Source: Centrapalus pauciflorus
Lineage: Eukaryota > Streptophyta > Magnoliopsida > Asterales > Asteraceae
Direction: 5' to 3'
Assembly: GCA_020465985.1 (NCBI GenBank)
Contig: JAANYP010007556.1
Location: 124,001-188,000 of the forward strand
Length of the DNA: 64,000 nucleotides
Each line of letters starts with the position of its first letter. The stretch's first letter is position 1. Of this stretch, positions 33,520 through 46,476 are shown in pieces. The position numbers and the translations under genes are program-made. The notes under the pieces are model-generated. The model did not search any database and was not told where the DNA came from. It saw only the letters and a program-made list of their open reading frames with translations.

Positions 33520-36500
33520 AAAGCTACCAAATATACGTAAATAAGTGCTGCTGGTTGTCACCTACAACACAGCTTGTGTGTGCCATGAAAGTTCCTACAA
33601 AAGCTTCAAAATTAATCAAAGAAGTTGTGTAAAATATCATGGAAATCATTGGCATGCTTTGGAGTATGTTTACTTTGGTTTTCTTTATGGACCGCTGCCC
33701 ATATAAATGCCCAAATGTGGGCTGTTGCTGCTGCGGTTCAACAGACAGGGGACTTCGAGACATGTTGAGTCTCGGAGTGTACCCATGTGCGTGAGTGTGT
33801 TTGAATGTATCCTACTCTCCAGTGATCCTTTCCCTTTCTCCCTTATGATGGCTACTGAAATTGTTGGGGCTGTAGTAAAAATAGCCCAAAGAAAAATCAC
33901 ATTTTATTTTCAATAAAAATGCCAAACAAAATATGGACTTTACATTTCAAGAACCCTAATAATAGCAGTAAATTGTCTCACCTGCTTGATCCTTAATCAA
34001 TTGGAACCATTAGCATTCTTCATAGCCACCACAATTGAAGGCTTCACCAAAAAGAGCAATGACCGATTTCTCGAAAGCCACAATTGGAGTTTTACTACAA
34101 ATCGAATTAAAATCAGGTTTACAAACGGATTCAACTATTTCAAATCCAGAATTCATCTACATTAATTGGACAAATTAGAAAGGGTTTGAAAATTACCATA
34201 AAAGAGGAACTATTCAAGGATACAATGTTGAGAATGAAGAATGTGTTGTTGTCAACAAAGTACAAACAGACCAATTTTAATTTCTATAGGTTTTGTTGTA
34301 GCCTGAACCATGACCCTTGTTTGCCTCTCTCTCCAAAAGCATTCTGCTTTTCTCTATCTTTCTCATTATCTTTCTCGTAGTAATAATTATTACATACCTG
34401 CATTTGTAGTACATTATTAACTTCATGATTGATGCCACTTAAAAATTTCAATAACAACATTTCATCATATGCACAAATAAAACCATTAAAGAGAAAATCA
34501 GTTGGTTGAAAGACTCTAAAACGTTTCATCAAACAGTTGATGTGCACCATCTAAGTCTTACATTTTTTGACAACTGAAATCACAAAAAGTTATGAATAGA
34601 TTGAATAAATCCACAACATGAAACTTGAAAGAATCATGTGATCGGATGAATGGCAAGAAGGCATGAATGAATTCTAGAGTGAAGAAAGATTCATCGGATG
34701 AAAAAAGTCACATACCGTGAAGTCTTGAAAAAAAAAAGTTAATATCCTCCACATCTTCATGTTGGTAATGAAAACCATCGTCGGTGTGCTTAAAAAAACC
34801 TCGATGCCTTGATTAGGTGCCCTTCTTCTGTCTTTGTCTCTGTATAACATGGTCAAACCCCCTTACCATTGCTTTCATCGTTTGCTCTTCGTCTCTCTCG
34901 ACATTAGAAGAAATCATGCTCTGTATAAAATGGTTGAAACCCATTTTTGGTGTCGTCACTATTCTCTTAATATGACATTTCTCATCACTTTTAATCTGAC
35001 CTGGTAACCTCTTCCTTGATCGCATCTCGGTGAACCTAGAACTCTCATCGTCTCTTTCTGTCTCTTTGTTTCTCCTCTCTTTGTGCGCTATCAACAGAGT
35101 TCAATTGAAGAGCACAGGTATGGAACCGTAGAACGGTTGTGCAACGTGGGGAGATATGTGCTTTAAATGTATTTACCATTAGCTTAGAAAGAAGTAAAAC
35201 AATTAATACGGTCAAGATTGAATCTTATAAGATTGGATGGATGAGATTGAAGGAGAGAATTACATTCTCTCTCCTTCTTGGGTAATATATAGGGGGAATT
35301 GGTTTTTGGCATCCTTAAATATATGTATAGCCTCATCTTTTTGGATGACTTTTTTTTTGTATCTAGTTCGAGCTAAAACTCAATAAAAGCTCATCAACTC
35401 GATATGGTTACGGCTCAAACTACTCAATAAAAGATGCTTGAAAAGCGCAATAAAATCTCAACCTAAGACATTAAAAGCTCGATTTGGTTTAGAATTGGTC
35501 TCGAGCTTGAGCCACTCTATATAAGTTCAACTCATTTGAAACCAAAGTATGATAATACAGTATAAACACTGGTCTCTGAGATTTCTTTTATTTTTTTATA
35601 TTATCATACATTATGATTAAAAGATAATTACGAAAAACGTAATATATGTTGTCAAATTTTTTATTAATTTGAGTAACATATTAATATTTTTTTATTAGGA
35701 AAATATACTAATAAAAACACACCAATTAACGTAACTGATTACCTAATCACATAACTGATAATTTTTAAAAAGTGTCATGTCATGTTACACAGTCAAATGA
35801 GGCGTCAAAAAGTTTCGTTGATGGGATGAAAACTATCAATTCAACACAATTTATTGGTAATTTTACCTAGATTGATGTGTTTTCGTTAATATGTTTTTTT
35901 AATTAAAAAAATTTAATATGTTATCTAAAATAAAAAAAATGCCGATAGTTTATTTTTTCCCGTAATTAATCCTATGATTTATGATACCTATTAAATATTA
36001 ACCCATATACAGGGAAAAAAGAAAGTGATAATGACGAGAGTGGGAGGGTGTTGAGGTGTAAGAAAGGCACATGGACATAGATTGCTTCATTTAATGCTAC
36101 AATGCCATAGATTTTCTTTTCTGTTTGATTTACCACCAACTATTTAATTAATTTTTTTTTTACAATATTAATTTGTTTGACTAGAAATATGCTTATAAAC
36201 AAACATACATGATTTAAAGATTAATCTTTAAGATGAAAATGTTTGTAAGGTAGGTATGGGTGGCTTTAATTGCCGAGGGTAAGTTCTTATTGTGTTAGCA
36301 ATTAATTCATTTATAACTGCTCTTCCTTTGCTAGTAACCGTTGGACATTAAACACGGTTGGTGGCAGTGGGCCTTCCTACATTTTATGTTTTTAAATACG
36401 TAACAACAAACTAACAAAATTTGTTTTATGGTGCCCAAATAACATTCATATGTTATTTAATTTATTGCTTTTGTTTTGTTTTGTTTTTTTTTTCCTGCAA

Positions 36501-36520
36501 AAAGGGTCCCGTTTTTTACT
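33520..36520. other. Gene-poor region with second half of a repeated module
   Basis: It includes the second copy (34440-35310) of the module noted at 30435-31070, and a stretch at 35360-35550 rich in GAGCTC/CTCGA motifs like those at 12880-13350. Open frames here have no recognisable features. Confidence 0.4.
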
Positions 36521-36528
36521 TTTCTATA

Positions 36529-36570
36529 TGTTGTTGGTGTTGGTGTTGGTGTTGGTGTTGGTGTTGGTAG
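36529..36570. repeat. (GTTGGT)n hexanucleotide repeat
   Basis: About six perfect copies of TTGGTG. The Val-Leu run this gives in one frame is an artefact. Confidence 0.85.
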
Positions 36571-37204
36571 ATTCAGAGTCATTTGACCATCGTTATCACC
36601 TAACTAAGTGCATGAAGAGAATCAAGGGAAGGTTGAAGGTTGATCAAGTTACTAAGCTTCCATAAACTTAAGCAGCCTGACCTGATAGGCTTGTCTTTAA
36701 CAGCATAAAAGTCGAAACAAATATGAATCCGAACCCAACATGTGAAAGTGATGTGCTTCGTAGGAAAACCAATATAATAGCATCGATGAGTCAGAATCAG
36801 AAATGAGAGAAATCCATGAAAGGAAGACAAACATTATAAACTAGTCAGTCAGTCGGTCTAATAATTTTATTATTAATAATTTATGTTTAAAATATTGAAG
36901 CATGTATGTAGTTAAAGAAAAGATAACGTAAACCTGAAGTGTATGATGGGTGGGATGGAGGAGGGGAGTGGAGTGGAGTCCATGACTCATCAACTAAAAA
37001 TATCAACAAGGGCAGGGCCATTAATATTTATGATTCATACAACTACCACTTTTATTACCTGCACAAGATGACAGAAACAATGCCCTCAAGTCTTTACTAC
37101 ACCACCGCCTCACTCTGCACTCTGCTCTAATAATACTCCATCCTTTTGCCTGCCTTTGTTGTTATTTCTTATTCATTCCATCTACTATCCCATTTCCATT
37201 TTCA

Positions 37205-39532
37205 ATGGGTGGGATTCCGGTCAAATGGTGGCTATGCCTGTATCTAACAATCAACCTTGCATCCACCAACAATGCATCTGCATCCAAGAATACTTATATT
37301 ATCCATATGGACATCTCAGCTATTCCTACAACCTTCACCAATCATCTTCACTGGTATTCATCACTCATTAAATCAGTAGTAGCCGATGGCCTCAATCAAG
37401 ATGACGATGACGATGAAGATGACAGGCTCCTCTATACGTACCAGTCGGCTTTTCATGGTATGGCAGCACGCCTAAGCCAGGAAGAAGCAGAGAGCCTCCA
37501 GGAGCAGAATGGCGTTGTTACTGTGCTGCCTGAGCTGAAATATCAACTGCATACCACTAGAAGTCCCATGTTTCTTGGGCTTGAGCCACAAGATACTACC
37601 AGTGTCTGGACCGACAAATTGACTGACCATGACGTTGTTGTCGGTGTGCTGGATACTGGAATCTGGCCCGAGAGTCCTAGCTTCAACGACACTGGTTTTA
37701 CCACCTTCCCCACCCACTGGAGAGGCGCATGTGAAGTGGGCCGGGGTTTTCAAAAGCACCACTGTAATAAAAAGATCGTTGGTGCCAGGGCGTTTTACCG
37801 TGGATATGAGGCTGCTACTGGGAATATCAATGAGGAGAAAGAGTACAAATCTCCTAGAGATCAAGACGGCCATGGGACGCACACCGCAGCCACCGTAGCT
37901 GGTTCTCTCGTGCATGGCGCTAATCTTCTGGGCTATGCTTATGGCACCGCCCGAGGAATGTCTCCTGGGGCAAGGATTGCAGCTTATAAAGTGTGTTGGG
38001 CCGGTGGTTGTTTTAGCTCCGATATTCTCTCTGCCGTTGACAAGGCAGTGGCAGACGGAGTCAATGTCATGTCTATTTCTTTAGGTGGTGGAGTTTCGTC
38101 ATACCATCGTGATAGTTTGTCTATAGCAGCTTTTGGAGCAATGGAAAAGGGGATTCTTATTTCGTGCTCTGCTGGAAATGGCGGGCCTGACCCGGCTAGC
38201 CTGACTAATGTCTCGCCATGGATTACGACAGTTGGAGCAAGCACCATGGACCGAGATTTTCCAGGTTCAGTGAAGCTTGGATCTGGGGTGATGCTGAAAG
38301 GAGTTTCTCTTTATAAAGGGCGAAGAAATCTGTCACCAAAAATGTTGTACCCCGTGGTCTATATGGGGAGTAATTCAAGCAGCCCTGACCCGGCTTCATT
38401 GTGCTTGGAGGGAACACTGGATCCCCATGTGGTTGCAGGAAAAATAGTTATATGCGACCGAGGGATTAGCCCTCGAGTTCAAAAAGGTCAAGTGGTGAAA
38501 GAAGCAGGAGGAATAGGGATGATTTTGTCAAACACAGCTGCAAATGGGGAGGAATTGGTGGCAGACTGCCACCTTCTTCCTGCATTAGCTGTTGGGGAAA
38601 AGGAGGGAAAAATGATCAAGCAATATGCTATGAGAGAACCAAATCCCACAGCAAATCTGGCATTTTATGGGACGAAAGTTGGTATAAAGCCGTCCCCAGT
38701 GGTAGCAGCTTTTTCATCCAGAGGACCAAATTTCATCTCCTTGGAGATTCTAAAGCCGGATGTGGTGGCTCCAGGAGTCAACATACTTGCTGCTTGGACT
38801 GGCGATATGGGTCCATCGAGTCTAGAAACCGATCGACGAAGAGTAGCATTCAATATACTTTCAGGAACTTCGATGTCATGCCCTCATGTGAGTGGGATTG
38901 CTGCATTGCTCAAGGCAAGGCATCCGGACTGGAGTCCGGCTGCTATTAAGTCAGCGTTGATGACAACCGCATATATCCACGATAATGCCTATCATCCGCT
39001 AAGAGATTCTGCAAGTGGTGGACCATCCACCCCATACGATCATGGTGCAGGTCATATTAACCCATCTAGAGCTGTCAACCCTGGTCTGATTTATGACATT
39101 GGAGCACAGGATTACTTTGACTTTCTGTGCACACAGGGTTTGACCCCCACCCAACTGGTGGTTTTTGCCAAGTTCTCCAATAGAACCTGCAAGCATTCCC
39201 TTTCTGGTCCGAGTGATTTGAACTACCCAGCTCTCTCAGTTGTGTTCCCAGATGACAGAAAAGTTTCTGCTTTGACCATTCACAGAACAGTCACTAATGT
39301 TGGACCTCCAACTTCGAAGTATCATGTCGTGATTTCAAAATTCCAAGGCGTGGATGTCAAAGTGGAGCCATCAACCCTGAATTTCACAAAGAAGTACCAG
39401 AAACTATCTTACAAGGTTACCTTCACAACAAAGACTAGGCAACCAGCACCAGAATCTGGAGCTTTGATATGGAAAGACGGTGTGCACAGAGTAAGAAGCC
39501 CAATTGTAATCACATGGCTATCACCACTATAA
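37205..39532 (+). CDS. SBT1.3: Subtilisin-like serine protease SBT1.3
   Basis: Intronless, 775 residues. A signal peptide (~1-26) is followed by an I9 inhibitor prodomain (~29-117), the S8 catalytic domain, a PA domain inserted at about 360-490, and a C-terminal fibronectin III-like domain (~660-775). The catalytic set is complete: Asp150 in VVGVLDTGIWPE, His223 in DGHGTHTA, oxyanion Asn325 in CSAGNGG and Ser556 in GTSMSCPHVSG. Length and nearly every block match Arabidopsis SBT1.3, including GARAFYRGYEAATG, SSRGPNF and the C-terminal ending ITWLSPL. It is secreted, with autocatalytic removal of the prodomain. The substrate is not known. An Asp-rich stretch (66-73) in the prodomain is a small local expansion. 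The start is the first ATG, directly before the signal peptide. Confidence 0.95.
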   Translation: MGGIPVKWWLCLYLTINLASTNNASASKNTYIIHMDISAIPTTFTNHLHWYSSLIKSVVADGLNQDDDDDEDDRLLYTYQSAFHGMAARLSQEEAESLQEQNGVVTVLPELKYQLHTTRSPMFLGLEPQDTTSVWTDKLTDHDVVVGVLDTGIWPESPSFNDTGFTTFPTHWRGACEVGRGFQKHHCNKKIVGARAFYRGYEAATGNINEEKEYKSPRDQDGHGTHTAATVAGSLVHGANLLGYAYGTARGMSPGARIAAYKVCWAGGCFSSDILSAVDKAVADGVNVMSISLGGGVSSYHRDSLSIAAFGAMEKGILISCSAGNGGPDPASLTNVSPWITTVGASTMDRDFPGSVKLGSGVMLKGVSLYKGRRNLSPKMLYPVVYMGSNSSSPDPASLCLEGTLDPHVVAGKIVICDRGISPRVQKGQVVKEAGGIGMILSNTAANGEELVADCHLLPALAVGEKEGKMIKQYAMREPNPTANLAFYGTKVGIKPSPVVAAFSSRGPNFISLEILKPDVVAPGVNILAAWTGDMGPSSLETDRRRVAFNILSGTSMSCPHVSGIAALLKARHPDWSPAAIKSALMTTAYIHDNAYHPLRDSASGGPSTPYDHGAGHINPSRAVNPGLIYDIGAQDYFDFLCTQGLTPTQLVVFAKFSNRTCKHSLSGPSDLNYPALSVVFPDDRKVSALTIHRTVTNVGPPTSKYHVVISKFQGVDVKVEPSTLNFTKKYQKLSYKVTFTTKTRQPAPESGALIWKDGVHRVRSPIVITWLSPL

Positions 39533-41700
39533 AATAGACGGTGCTGCAATAAAATAGACTTCTCCAAAAGAGCAGTTTTATGTGTTTGACTTCAATTCAT
39601 TCTCAGATCCTGTAATCCTTCCCCTTTTTTTTATAGATTCAACTACCTGGCAATGATATTATCTCAGTGTTTTATCCTTACAAGAAACTTATAGTTATTA
39701 GTTATTTTGCCTGATTCCCTAGCTAGCATTAATGAACAACTTGATTGTATTTAACAAAGACTTAAACAGTGATGTGAAATTCATTTTGAGAGAGACATAT
39801 GGCGGTTGAATAACAAAAGGCATATAATAACAGGACACCTTGAAATAATTTCTCCCCCCACTTATTATTAAGAGATGACGGAAGTTATAGTAGCATTAAC
39901 AATTGGGATATATGGTAACACCAATATCAATAAGATAAAGACGATATAGAAGCCAGGACGATACCAGAAATTTGAATGCTTGCAAGTTTCCTAAAAAAAT
40001 TCCTAGCCAGCGAAAGTATGACCACGAAAAGAAACAGGACATTATTGTGCAGCAAATTCTTAGTCATAATAGAAGTATAGCAGTGTTCTAAAATCCCAAC
40101 TTAGGCTGCTTAAGTGGGTACCTAGGCATTAAGCATCCCCCATGACTTTGATCTAGGACCACCCACTCAGCTGCTTAGGAGTTAAGGAGATTTAGGAATT
40201 AATCATTGAATTAAGTGTTTCTAAATACTAAGCAGGGATATCAACTTTCTGAACTTAGGGGGGGTAATCTTGTAATCTTTTATGAGTAATTCTATAGATG
40301 AAACTACTGTATCAATATTTAGTTATAAATTTTAGTTTTATGTCTTTAAATAACCTAAATACAATCACAATTTATATGTGCTTAAGAGCCTTCTTAATCT
40401 CCACACAAACCATTAAACAATGGGAGCTCATTCAACCACCTAGCTCCAGATATTGCTTTTAGAAAATTGATATATACATCTGATCAACAATTTGTCACGC
40501 ATCAAAAGAGTCATTTTCAGTGAATTCCTGCGCAACTGCAAAGCAAATTGAACCATGGGCAAAACGGTCATATGCTACAAATTCAAAATGGGAAAGGATG
40601 GTTCAGCCGACAAGCAGAATGAAGACAAGGATGTCAAGGAGTTTCTTTTAGTTATATCATTTTCCAATAATTGAGAGTATTTAATGGTAGTTGTAGATCA
40701 ACATCTTGCATCTTCTCTAAGCTCAATACCATATGTTGCAGCTGACCGACAAATCTTGCAATCCTACTATTTAAATATCTTGGTGTATGTATCATGTGTA
40801 ACTACTACACTTTTATAGCTAATAAAGACTAGAGGAGAGAATTTGGTAACAAACTCTTTATACTACATCTGCTACCAGGCTACTATTTTGTTAGTTTTCA
40901 GAAATTATACCTTCCTCATATATCGTTATAATCTATTTCTTCCATCTAAATTACTTATATGTCATAATAAGTTTACTTTCAGAATTTAATTTCTTAAAAG
41001 TAAAATACATATGTCCTCTATTTAAGGCCTTCTGTATCCTTCCAACAAAAATACATTGTTTTTGCTCAGAGAGGAAAGATCGTATTCACACATGATTAGT
41101 AAGATCATGTTCAAAATAGTCCACTAAAAATGAGATGAATAAAAATCTTCTAGATCAGATGGCACTGAACTAAAAACCGAGAGGACATGTGGAGCGATCC
41201 ATCTGCACGCTCCATGGAAGACATATAGTCAACTTCAAGAATCAAAATTAAACAGGAGACTGAAAATTCAACAGCCATCCAAATGATGTATCAGGTTTAA
41301 GATTGTAGGAATCAGTCCAAAGGTGATCATAAAAATCCAGTGACTGATGAAGACAAGGAAGTTAGAAACAACAGGTATGGGTTCTTTAGGCTCACATGCC
41401 CATTGCTCAGAAGCAAACAGCTGCATGACCAGTATATATAACTTTATTCTTCGCACAACTACAATCCATCATAGAATAGGAAATTGTTAGCAACTAGCAA
41501 TCAAGAAGATTTATGAAATAACTCAAATGAATAGTCATGTGAAAAAAACTCCAGACTTCTGCCTCTGTAATATATACAAAAGGTTAGATAAAAAGAACAT
41601 GTTTAAATTTGTGAAAAAAAAGTGCACTGTTAGGATATTTGAGGTGAATGAGGTCATTAGTCGAAAGCATACAATAGTTTCCACAATAACGTCTACCTAG
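39533..41700. other. SBT1.3 downstream intergenic region
   Basis: The 3' UTR of SBT1.3 is followed by AT-rich DNA. The part at 40083-40260 (TTAGGCTGCTTAAGTGG, TACCTAGGCATTAAGC) looks like a MITE fragment but lacks clear ends. No gene recognised. Confidence 0.4.
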
Positions 41701-41715
41701 AGCAACTAACGTCAT

Positions 41716-42945
41716 CAGGGCCGGCCCAATAGGGGGGGCGAAGCGGGCTTCGGCCCAGGGCAGCAATATGTATGGGGCATAAAAATATGTAGTCCATATC
41801 AGAATACCAGGCCCATGTCTCCTATCTGCATATGCGCCAATTCGTGAAGAAGCGGAAGACAGGATTTGAAGAGGTGCGACGCTAGGGTTATCCGGTAGTG
41901 CAATCGTCAGTGCACTTGAAAATCTGGAAAATGTAAGTTTTCAGAAGAAGATGAAAAGGTGCGATGCCATCACGCCAATCGACTGGGACTCAACATCTCG
42001 AAAATCTAAGTTTTAGAACGGAATCAATCAATGGAAGTGTATCAATCTTTGAAGTTTAGAACCTGGAACTCTTCATTAATCTTGATTCTTCAGGTATTCA
42101 TCGATCTTAATCTCTCTTCTGGAACTACTTCAATTCTTTATCGATTAGTCATTTGTTTTCAATCCAAGTCGATTTATATGTTGCTTTGTCATTTGTCTTC
42201 AACGATCTCATTTGCAATTGTTTTAAACCATTGTCTGTTGGAATTTGCCAGTCTATAAACCAACACCGTAGCAAGTTGGAAAAATTTTGGAATTTGCAAG
42301 TTAAAACAATCTGTTGGATTTGTCTTCATCGCCTCCAATTGAAATCAAAATTCGGTAAGTGCAATAACCGAGATCCTCAATTCAAATTCTGTTCGGTTTA
42401 ATTTGTGGGTTTAGTTCATTTGGGTTTTTCTATGTATGTGACTGTGAGTGTGATTTATTAGCTATTTGCTTTAACTGTTTGCTTGTTTAATCGACTTCTA
42501 TGTACATTAGTTACTAAGTACTATTGTTGTAGAGATTGAAAAGCATGTCGAGTGCTGAACACAAACTGAGTGAGAGGTGAAAGCAATAAACTGGGACTGA
42601 AATCATAATCCTAAATGGCAGATATGTTGGCAGTTGTTCTGAATGTTAGAGTTAGGTGATGGAAAAGCTTTGATTTGGAATATGGTTTATCAACTAGCAG
42701 ACTCCTTAAACACAAGCAAATTATAATGAAATAATTGGTTTTTCAGTTGCTTATTGTGTTGAAGGATTGTGTTATTACTTAATTCATCATGTTTCTAAGA
42801 CTTTCCGTATCCATAATAATTAGAATAGTGGTGGTTAACTGGTTATAGCAACTATGGTGGTGGGGCATTTTTGTTCAAGTATTTACATGAGGCATTTTTT
42901 TCAAGTATTTCGCCCTGGGCATTAAAAACCTCAGGACCGGCCCTG
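41716..42945. mobile_element. Non-autonomous hAT element, 1.23 kb, intact ends
   Basis: Inverted termini CAGGGCCGG...CCGGYCCTG with a perfect 8-bp target duplication AACGTCAT at 41708-41715 and 42946-42953. The subterminal sequence (GGGGGGGCGAAGCGGGCTTC on the left, CGCCCTGGGC on the right) also matches in inverted form. The interior has short open frames but no transposase, so it is probably a deletion derivative. The exact duplication implies a relatively recent insertion. Confidence 0.88.
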
Positions 42946-43132
42946 AACGTCATAAACCTGGCATCCTTTAAACTCTGAAGTAGAGAAAGTGAGTTCAAAT
43001 CCAATTTCCCCAACGTGAGCAAAGTCATCAGTCGATGGTTGGTGGATGAATATCTATCTATGTATGTGTCTGTGTGTATAGAATATCCATAGATATATTT
43101 CGGAGAACTCAATGAACCACATCCCATGGTGA

Positions 43133-43262
43133 TTTTTTTTTTGCGTTTCACCGATTTAACACGCCCTTGGTAGTCCAGAGGGCAATACCCAAGAGCCAAG
43201 AGTAGGATTTGAACCAAGGACCTATACTTTATCTCAAATAAGTTCCAACCATTTGAACAGAC
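43133..43262 (-). mobile_element. tRNA-derived SINE (- strand)
   Basis: On the - strand GGTTCAAATCC (43209-43219) matches the RNA polymerase III B-box. An A-box-like stretch (AAATGGTTGGAACTTATTTG) lies ~30 nt upstream, and the element ends in an A-rich tail at 43133-43143. This is the layout of a plant tRNA-related SINE. It does not fold as a tRNA, so it is not a tRNA gene. Confidence 0.5.
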
Positions 43263-44023
43263 CCAGTTGAAAAACTAAATACAAGAAATTTCTACTACCA
43301 TTAAATACTCTCAATGAGTGAAATAATCCATAAGCATGTTTGGAGAGTGGAGAGATCGAAGTAAATTCAACATTGTAGATCCTTTTACCGATTGGAGTTA
43401 TCTCCCCCTTTGTAGGATGTAGAGACTGATTTGATAAATTCCACCCAACACACATGCCTTCCTTTTCCCAAGTTCATCTTTGGCTATGACTATGATCTAT
43501 TAGATCTCAGAACTAACAAGATTAAAAAAAATTCATGAATAGCATCAAATCAGAGGACAAATCTAACAGCATTCTGGTCTGGATTGATATGAGTATAAGC
43601 TGACAGGATATATTTCTAAATTATGTTTATACCCTCGATATCCTTTCCTAACACTTGTTAAAACTATAAACTAGATGGGTTTAGGATCAAGGATCAGAAA
43701 ATGTGCATGATGAACTAATCACTATAAATTTAAGGGTTATACAAAAGTCACTGTGATATTAATATTATGTCCTTTCACTGTTAGATACATATGTAGAAGA
43801 AATGGATCAAGAACTCACTGTAGCATCATCAGGAGTCAGAACATAAACAAACCACAATGCTTTTTATTGATACAAACACGCACTACATAGGCATAGATTA
43901 AGATTGAAATTCAAAGGCATTAAATGTTGCGAGTTAGGTCATTAACAAACCTGGAGACAGGGAGCCAACCGGTTTCCGAATGATCATGATCCCTCCCCTC
44001 GATAAGTTATCAAATAAGAGCAA

Positions 44024-45098
44024 AGGGCTGTTTGGACTTTGGATTTACATTTTACAAGGGCGGTTTTGTAGGGTTTCAAAATTAATTTTTAGATAATACT
44101 TGTTATAGAAAGTATTGATGTAAATATAGTTGGTTTAGCATTTTAGCTTACGTTATTTGTTATCACCATTATCATATAATCAGTTTTTAGTTTTTGTGTT
44201 TATGTTTATGTTTTAAACTTGAAATTTTAAATGTTCATGTAATAATGGAAGGTTTTATTTTAAATTTGTATTTATCCTTATAATAATTTATTTAGTAATT
44301 ACTTACATATATTTTAGATTTATATGTTACACACCATCAAAGTTTTTATTTCTTTGATATAATAACTAGTTTTGAATCCACGTATTACGTGAATAATTTT
44401 TAATAAATAATTTGTTAGATAAAACGTATATAAACTTAAAATTAAATCATATAATGTTAACTTTCTTATAAAAAAAATAAAGCAAAAATACAGTTATTTG
44501 TCATATATATTATTTTTTTTTTTTTAAATATTCATGAATAGATGTTACTTTTTTTAACATTTTAAAATTTTTATTCCTAAATTTAATAGAAATAATAAAT
44601 TATATTTATCTTTTATTTTATTTTAAAAAATAATAAAATTAATTAATATTATAGGTGGAACGTGGTGATGTCATGTGACAATTTATGTTTTTTTTATTAA
44701 ATGGATTTTATTTCATCAAATTATATAATAATAGATATATTATTATTATAATATCAACCAACAATGACAACTCTTTCATCATCCGTCTTTTTATCATTTT
44801 ACCTCTCTATTCCGAATCTCCGATGATGAGAGTGTTGCTCTGGATAGTAACACATTATAGATTCATTTTGGATAAGAAGTTGGAGCCTATTTTGGTATTT
44901 TTGAAAATCAGAAAGGGACGATAGTCAATAGATATGACGTTCGCATAGTAGTAATGAGAATTTTGCTACAAATAAGTTACTATAACACAAATATTGATTT
45001 TCAACATATAAAACGCAAACACTATTATTAGCTTATTTGTGTCAGGAAAAAATAATAATCTAATAATCTCTCTTCAAACGCAAAACTAAACGGCTCCT
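44024..45098. mobile_element. TIR element with nested Helitron
   Basis: The left end GGGCTGTTTGGACTTTGG and the reversed right end GGAGCCGTTTAGTTTTGCG are imperfect inverted termini of the type found on plant MITEs. The interior holds a short Helitron (44366-44735). No transposase. The target duplication is unclear, so the superfamily is not assigned. Confidence 0.4.
44366..44735 (-). mobile_element. Short non-autonomous Helitron
   Basis: Read on the - strand: a 5' end TCTATTATTATATAATTTG after a host A, and a 3' end with hairpin CACGT-AAT-ACGTG, then GATTCAAAA and CTAG before a host T. Length is 370 bp. Its 3' part resembles the sequence at 59637-59950, indicating a family. Confidence 0.7.
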
Positions 45099-45099
45099 A

Positions 45100-46470
45100 A
45101 ATTACATAGATGCTCTTGCGGTTTTTGATTTTCCTCTTTATGGACAGTCCTTATTTGTTTGTTTCATTTAGTTAACACTTCAATTTTTTACCCTCTAAAA
45201 TATTATACTTCAATTTTCAATTAGACAAATTCAAAATGCTAGTATTTACATCTGATCTTCTGGAGCTGGTGATCCTTATGACCACAAGAAGGGGCTTGTG
45301 GTCTCTATCCCTGTTGGTTGTGAAGGGGTCACTAGACTCTCTTGGCTGTAAAGTGGTCATGGTTTATGATGCAGCGTAGCAAAATGGAAATATAGACTAT
45401 TCTGTTGATTTAAAGAATTCCAGAATAGTCTCTACCAAAAGTTTGTTGATTCCGTGGAATGCCAAACAATTAGGCTTCAAACAACCGATTTTAAAACTCG
45501 GAAATTTGGAAAAAGAGAAAATTTCTTAATTCATAAAACTGTCTTCATACATAAGTTCCATACACCTTAAAAAGAAACAGGAAACTTAAAAACGGGTCAA
45601 ATAACCCAGCGGGTCAACCCAGGAAACAAAAATAAAAACCCAAAAAACCGATAAAATTCATAAAAAGGCCCATAACTCTCATTCCGGGTCGAATTCGGCG
45701 GTTTGTCACTGCGTGGAGCTCGAGCCAACGGTCGTCTGGACACCTGATTCGCTCCAAACGGAGACCCGAGTCAAAAGTTAGGGCCGTTTCCGTTTAGCCC
45801 CGTTTATTACGGACCCTATCTTGGGCCTCCAGAAACATAATGGCCCGATCCTCTATACTTGGGCCTGCATCAGTTTATTACCATAAGGTTTGAGTCACGT
45901 GACCAAGAAGAGTGAAAGACCTGAAACACTAACAAATATTTTGGAACATAATTCTCAATGATGATTTGAAGTTACGTAAGTTAAAAGTCATGATCGCGAA
46001 TGTTTGCTCTTGATCACAGTGTTGTTGTTGCGCTCGTGACAAGGTAGGATCTCATGGCCATGAGGCGCTTGTCATGGCTGTGACATTTGTCTGTGATATT
46101 GAAGTGTTGCGCCTTGGTTTAGTAACTTTATGTGAGATAATGCCATGTGTTGATATGCTTGATTTGAGCAGGACTAATAATGGCTTGATTTGAGTCCATT
46201 TGTAAATGACATGATTTAACCGTTGTTTGGTTTTAATGAGTTATAGATTAATACACATATCACATACATATATGTAATTGGGTGAAGGAATTATGTCGAT
46301 GACACCTCACCTTGATAGATTATGTATTCCACAATGTTGTTTCCTTATTGATCCTTTGAAAATTATGGAAGGAATTATCCTAGATATTTCATCCATTTTT
46401 TTCTAAAATAAAAACTTCAACACTTATATAGGTAATATATAAATCGTTTATTCTATAAATTATACTGAAT
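45100..46470. other. Intergenic DNA, unidentified moderately GC-rich block
   Basis: The stretch 45590-45870 is less AT-rich than its surroundings (for example GGGTCGAATTCGGCGG and CCAACGGTCGTCTGGACACC) and resembles retroelement sequence, but I could not find protein similarity or ends. The remainder is featureless. Confidence 0.35.
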
Positions 46471-46476
46471 TACTTC

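Noticed and set aside
36450..36665. Open frame with repeated Val-Leu
   Set aside because: Produced by the (GTTGGT)n repeat; no promoter or homology seen.
43209..43219. Possible tRNA gene (B-box GGTTCAAATCC)
   Set aside because: No acceptor stem or anticodon arm can be formed; the A-rich tail makes a SINE more likely.
44685..44924. 79-codon open frame
   Set aside because: It begins inside a Helitron and continues into AT-rich flank; no domain or conserved motif is visible.
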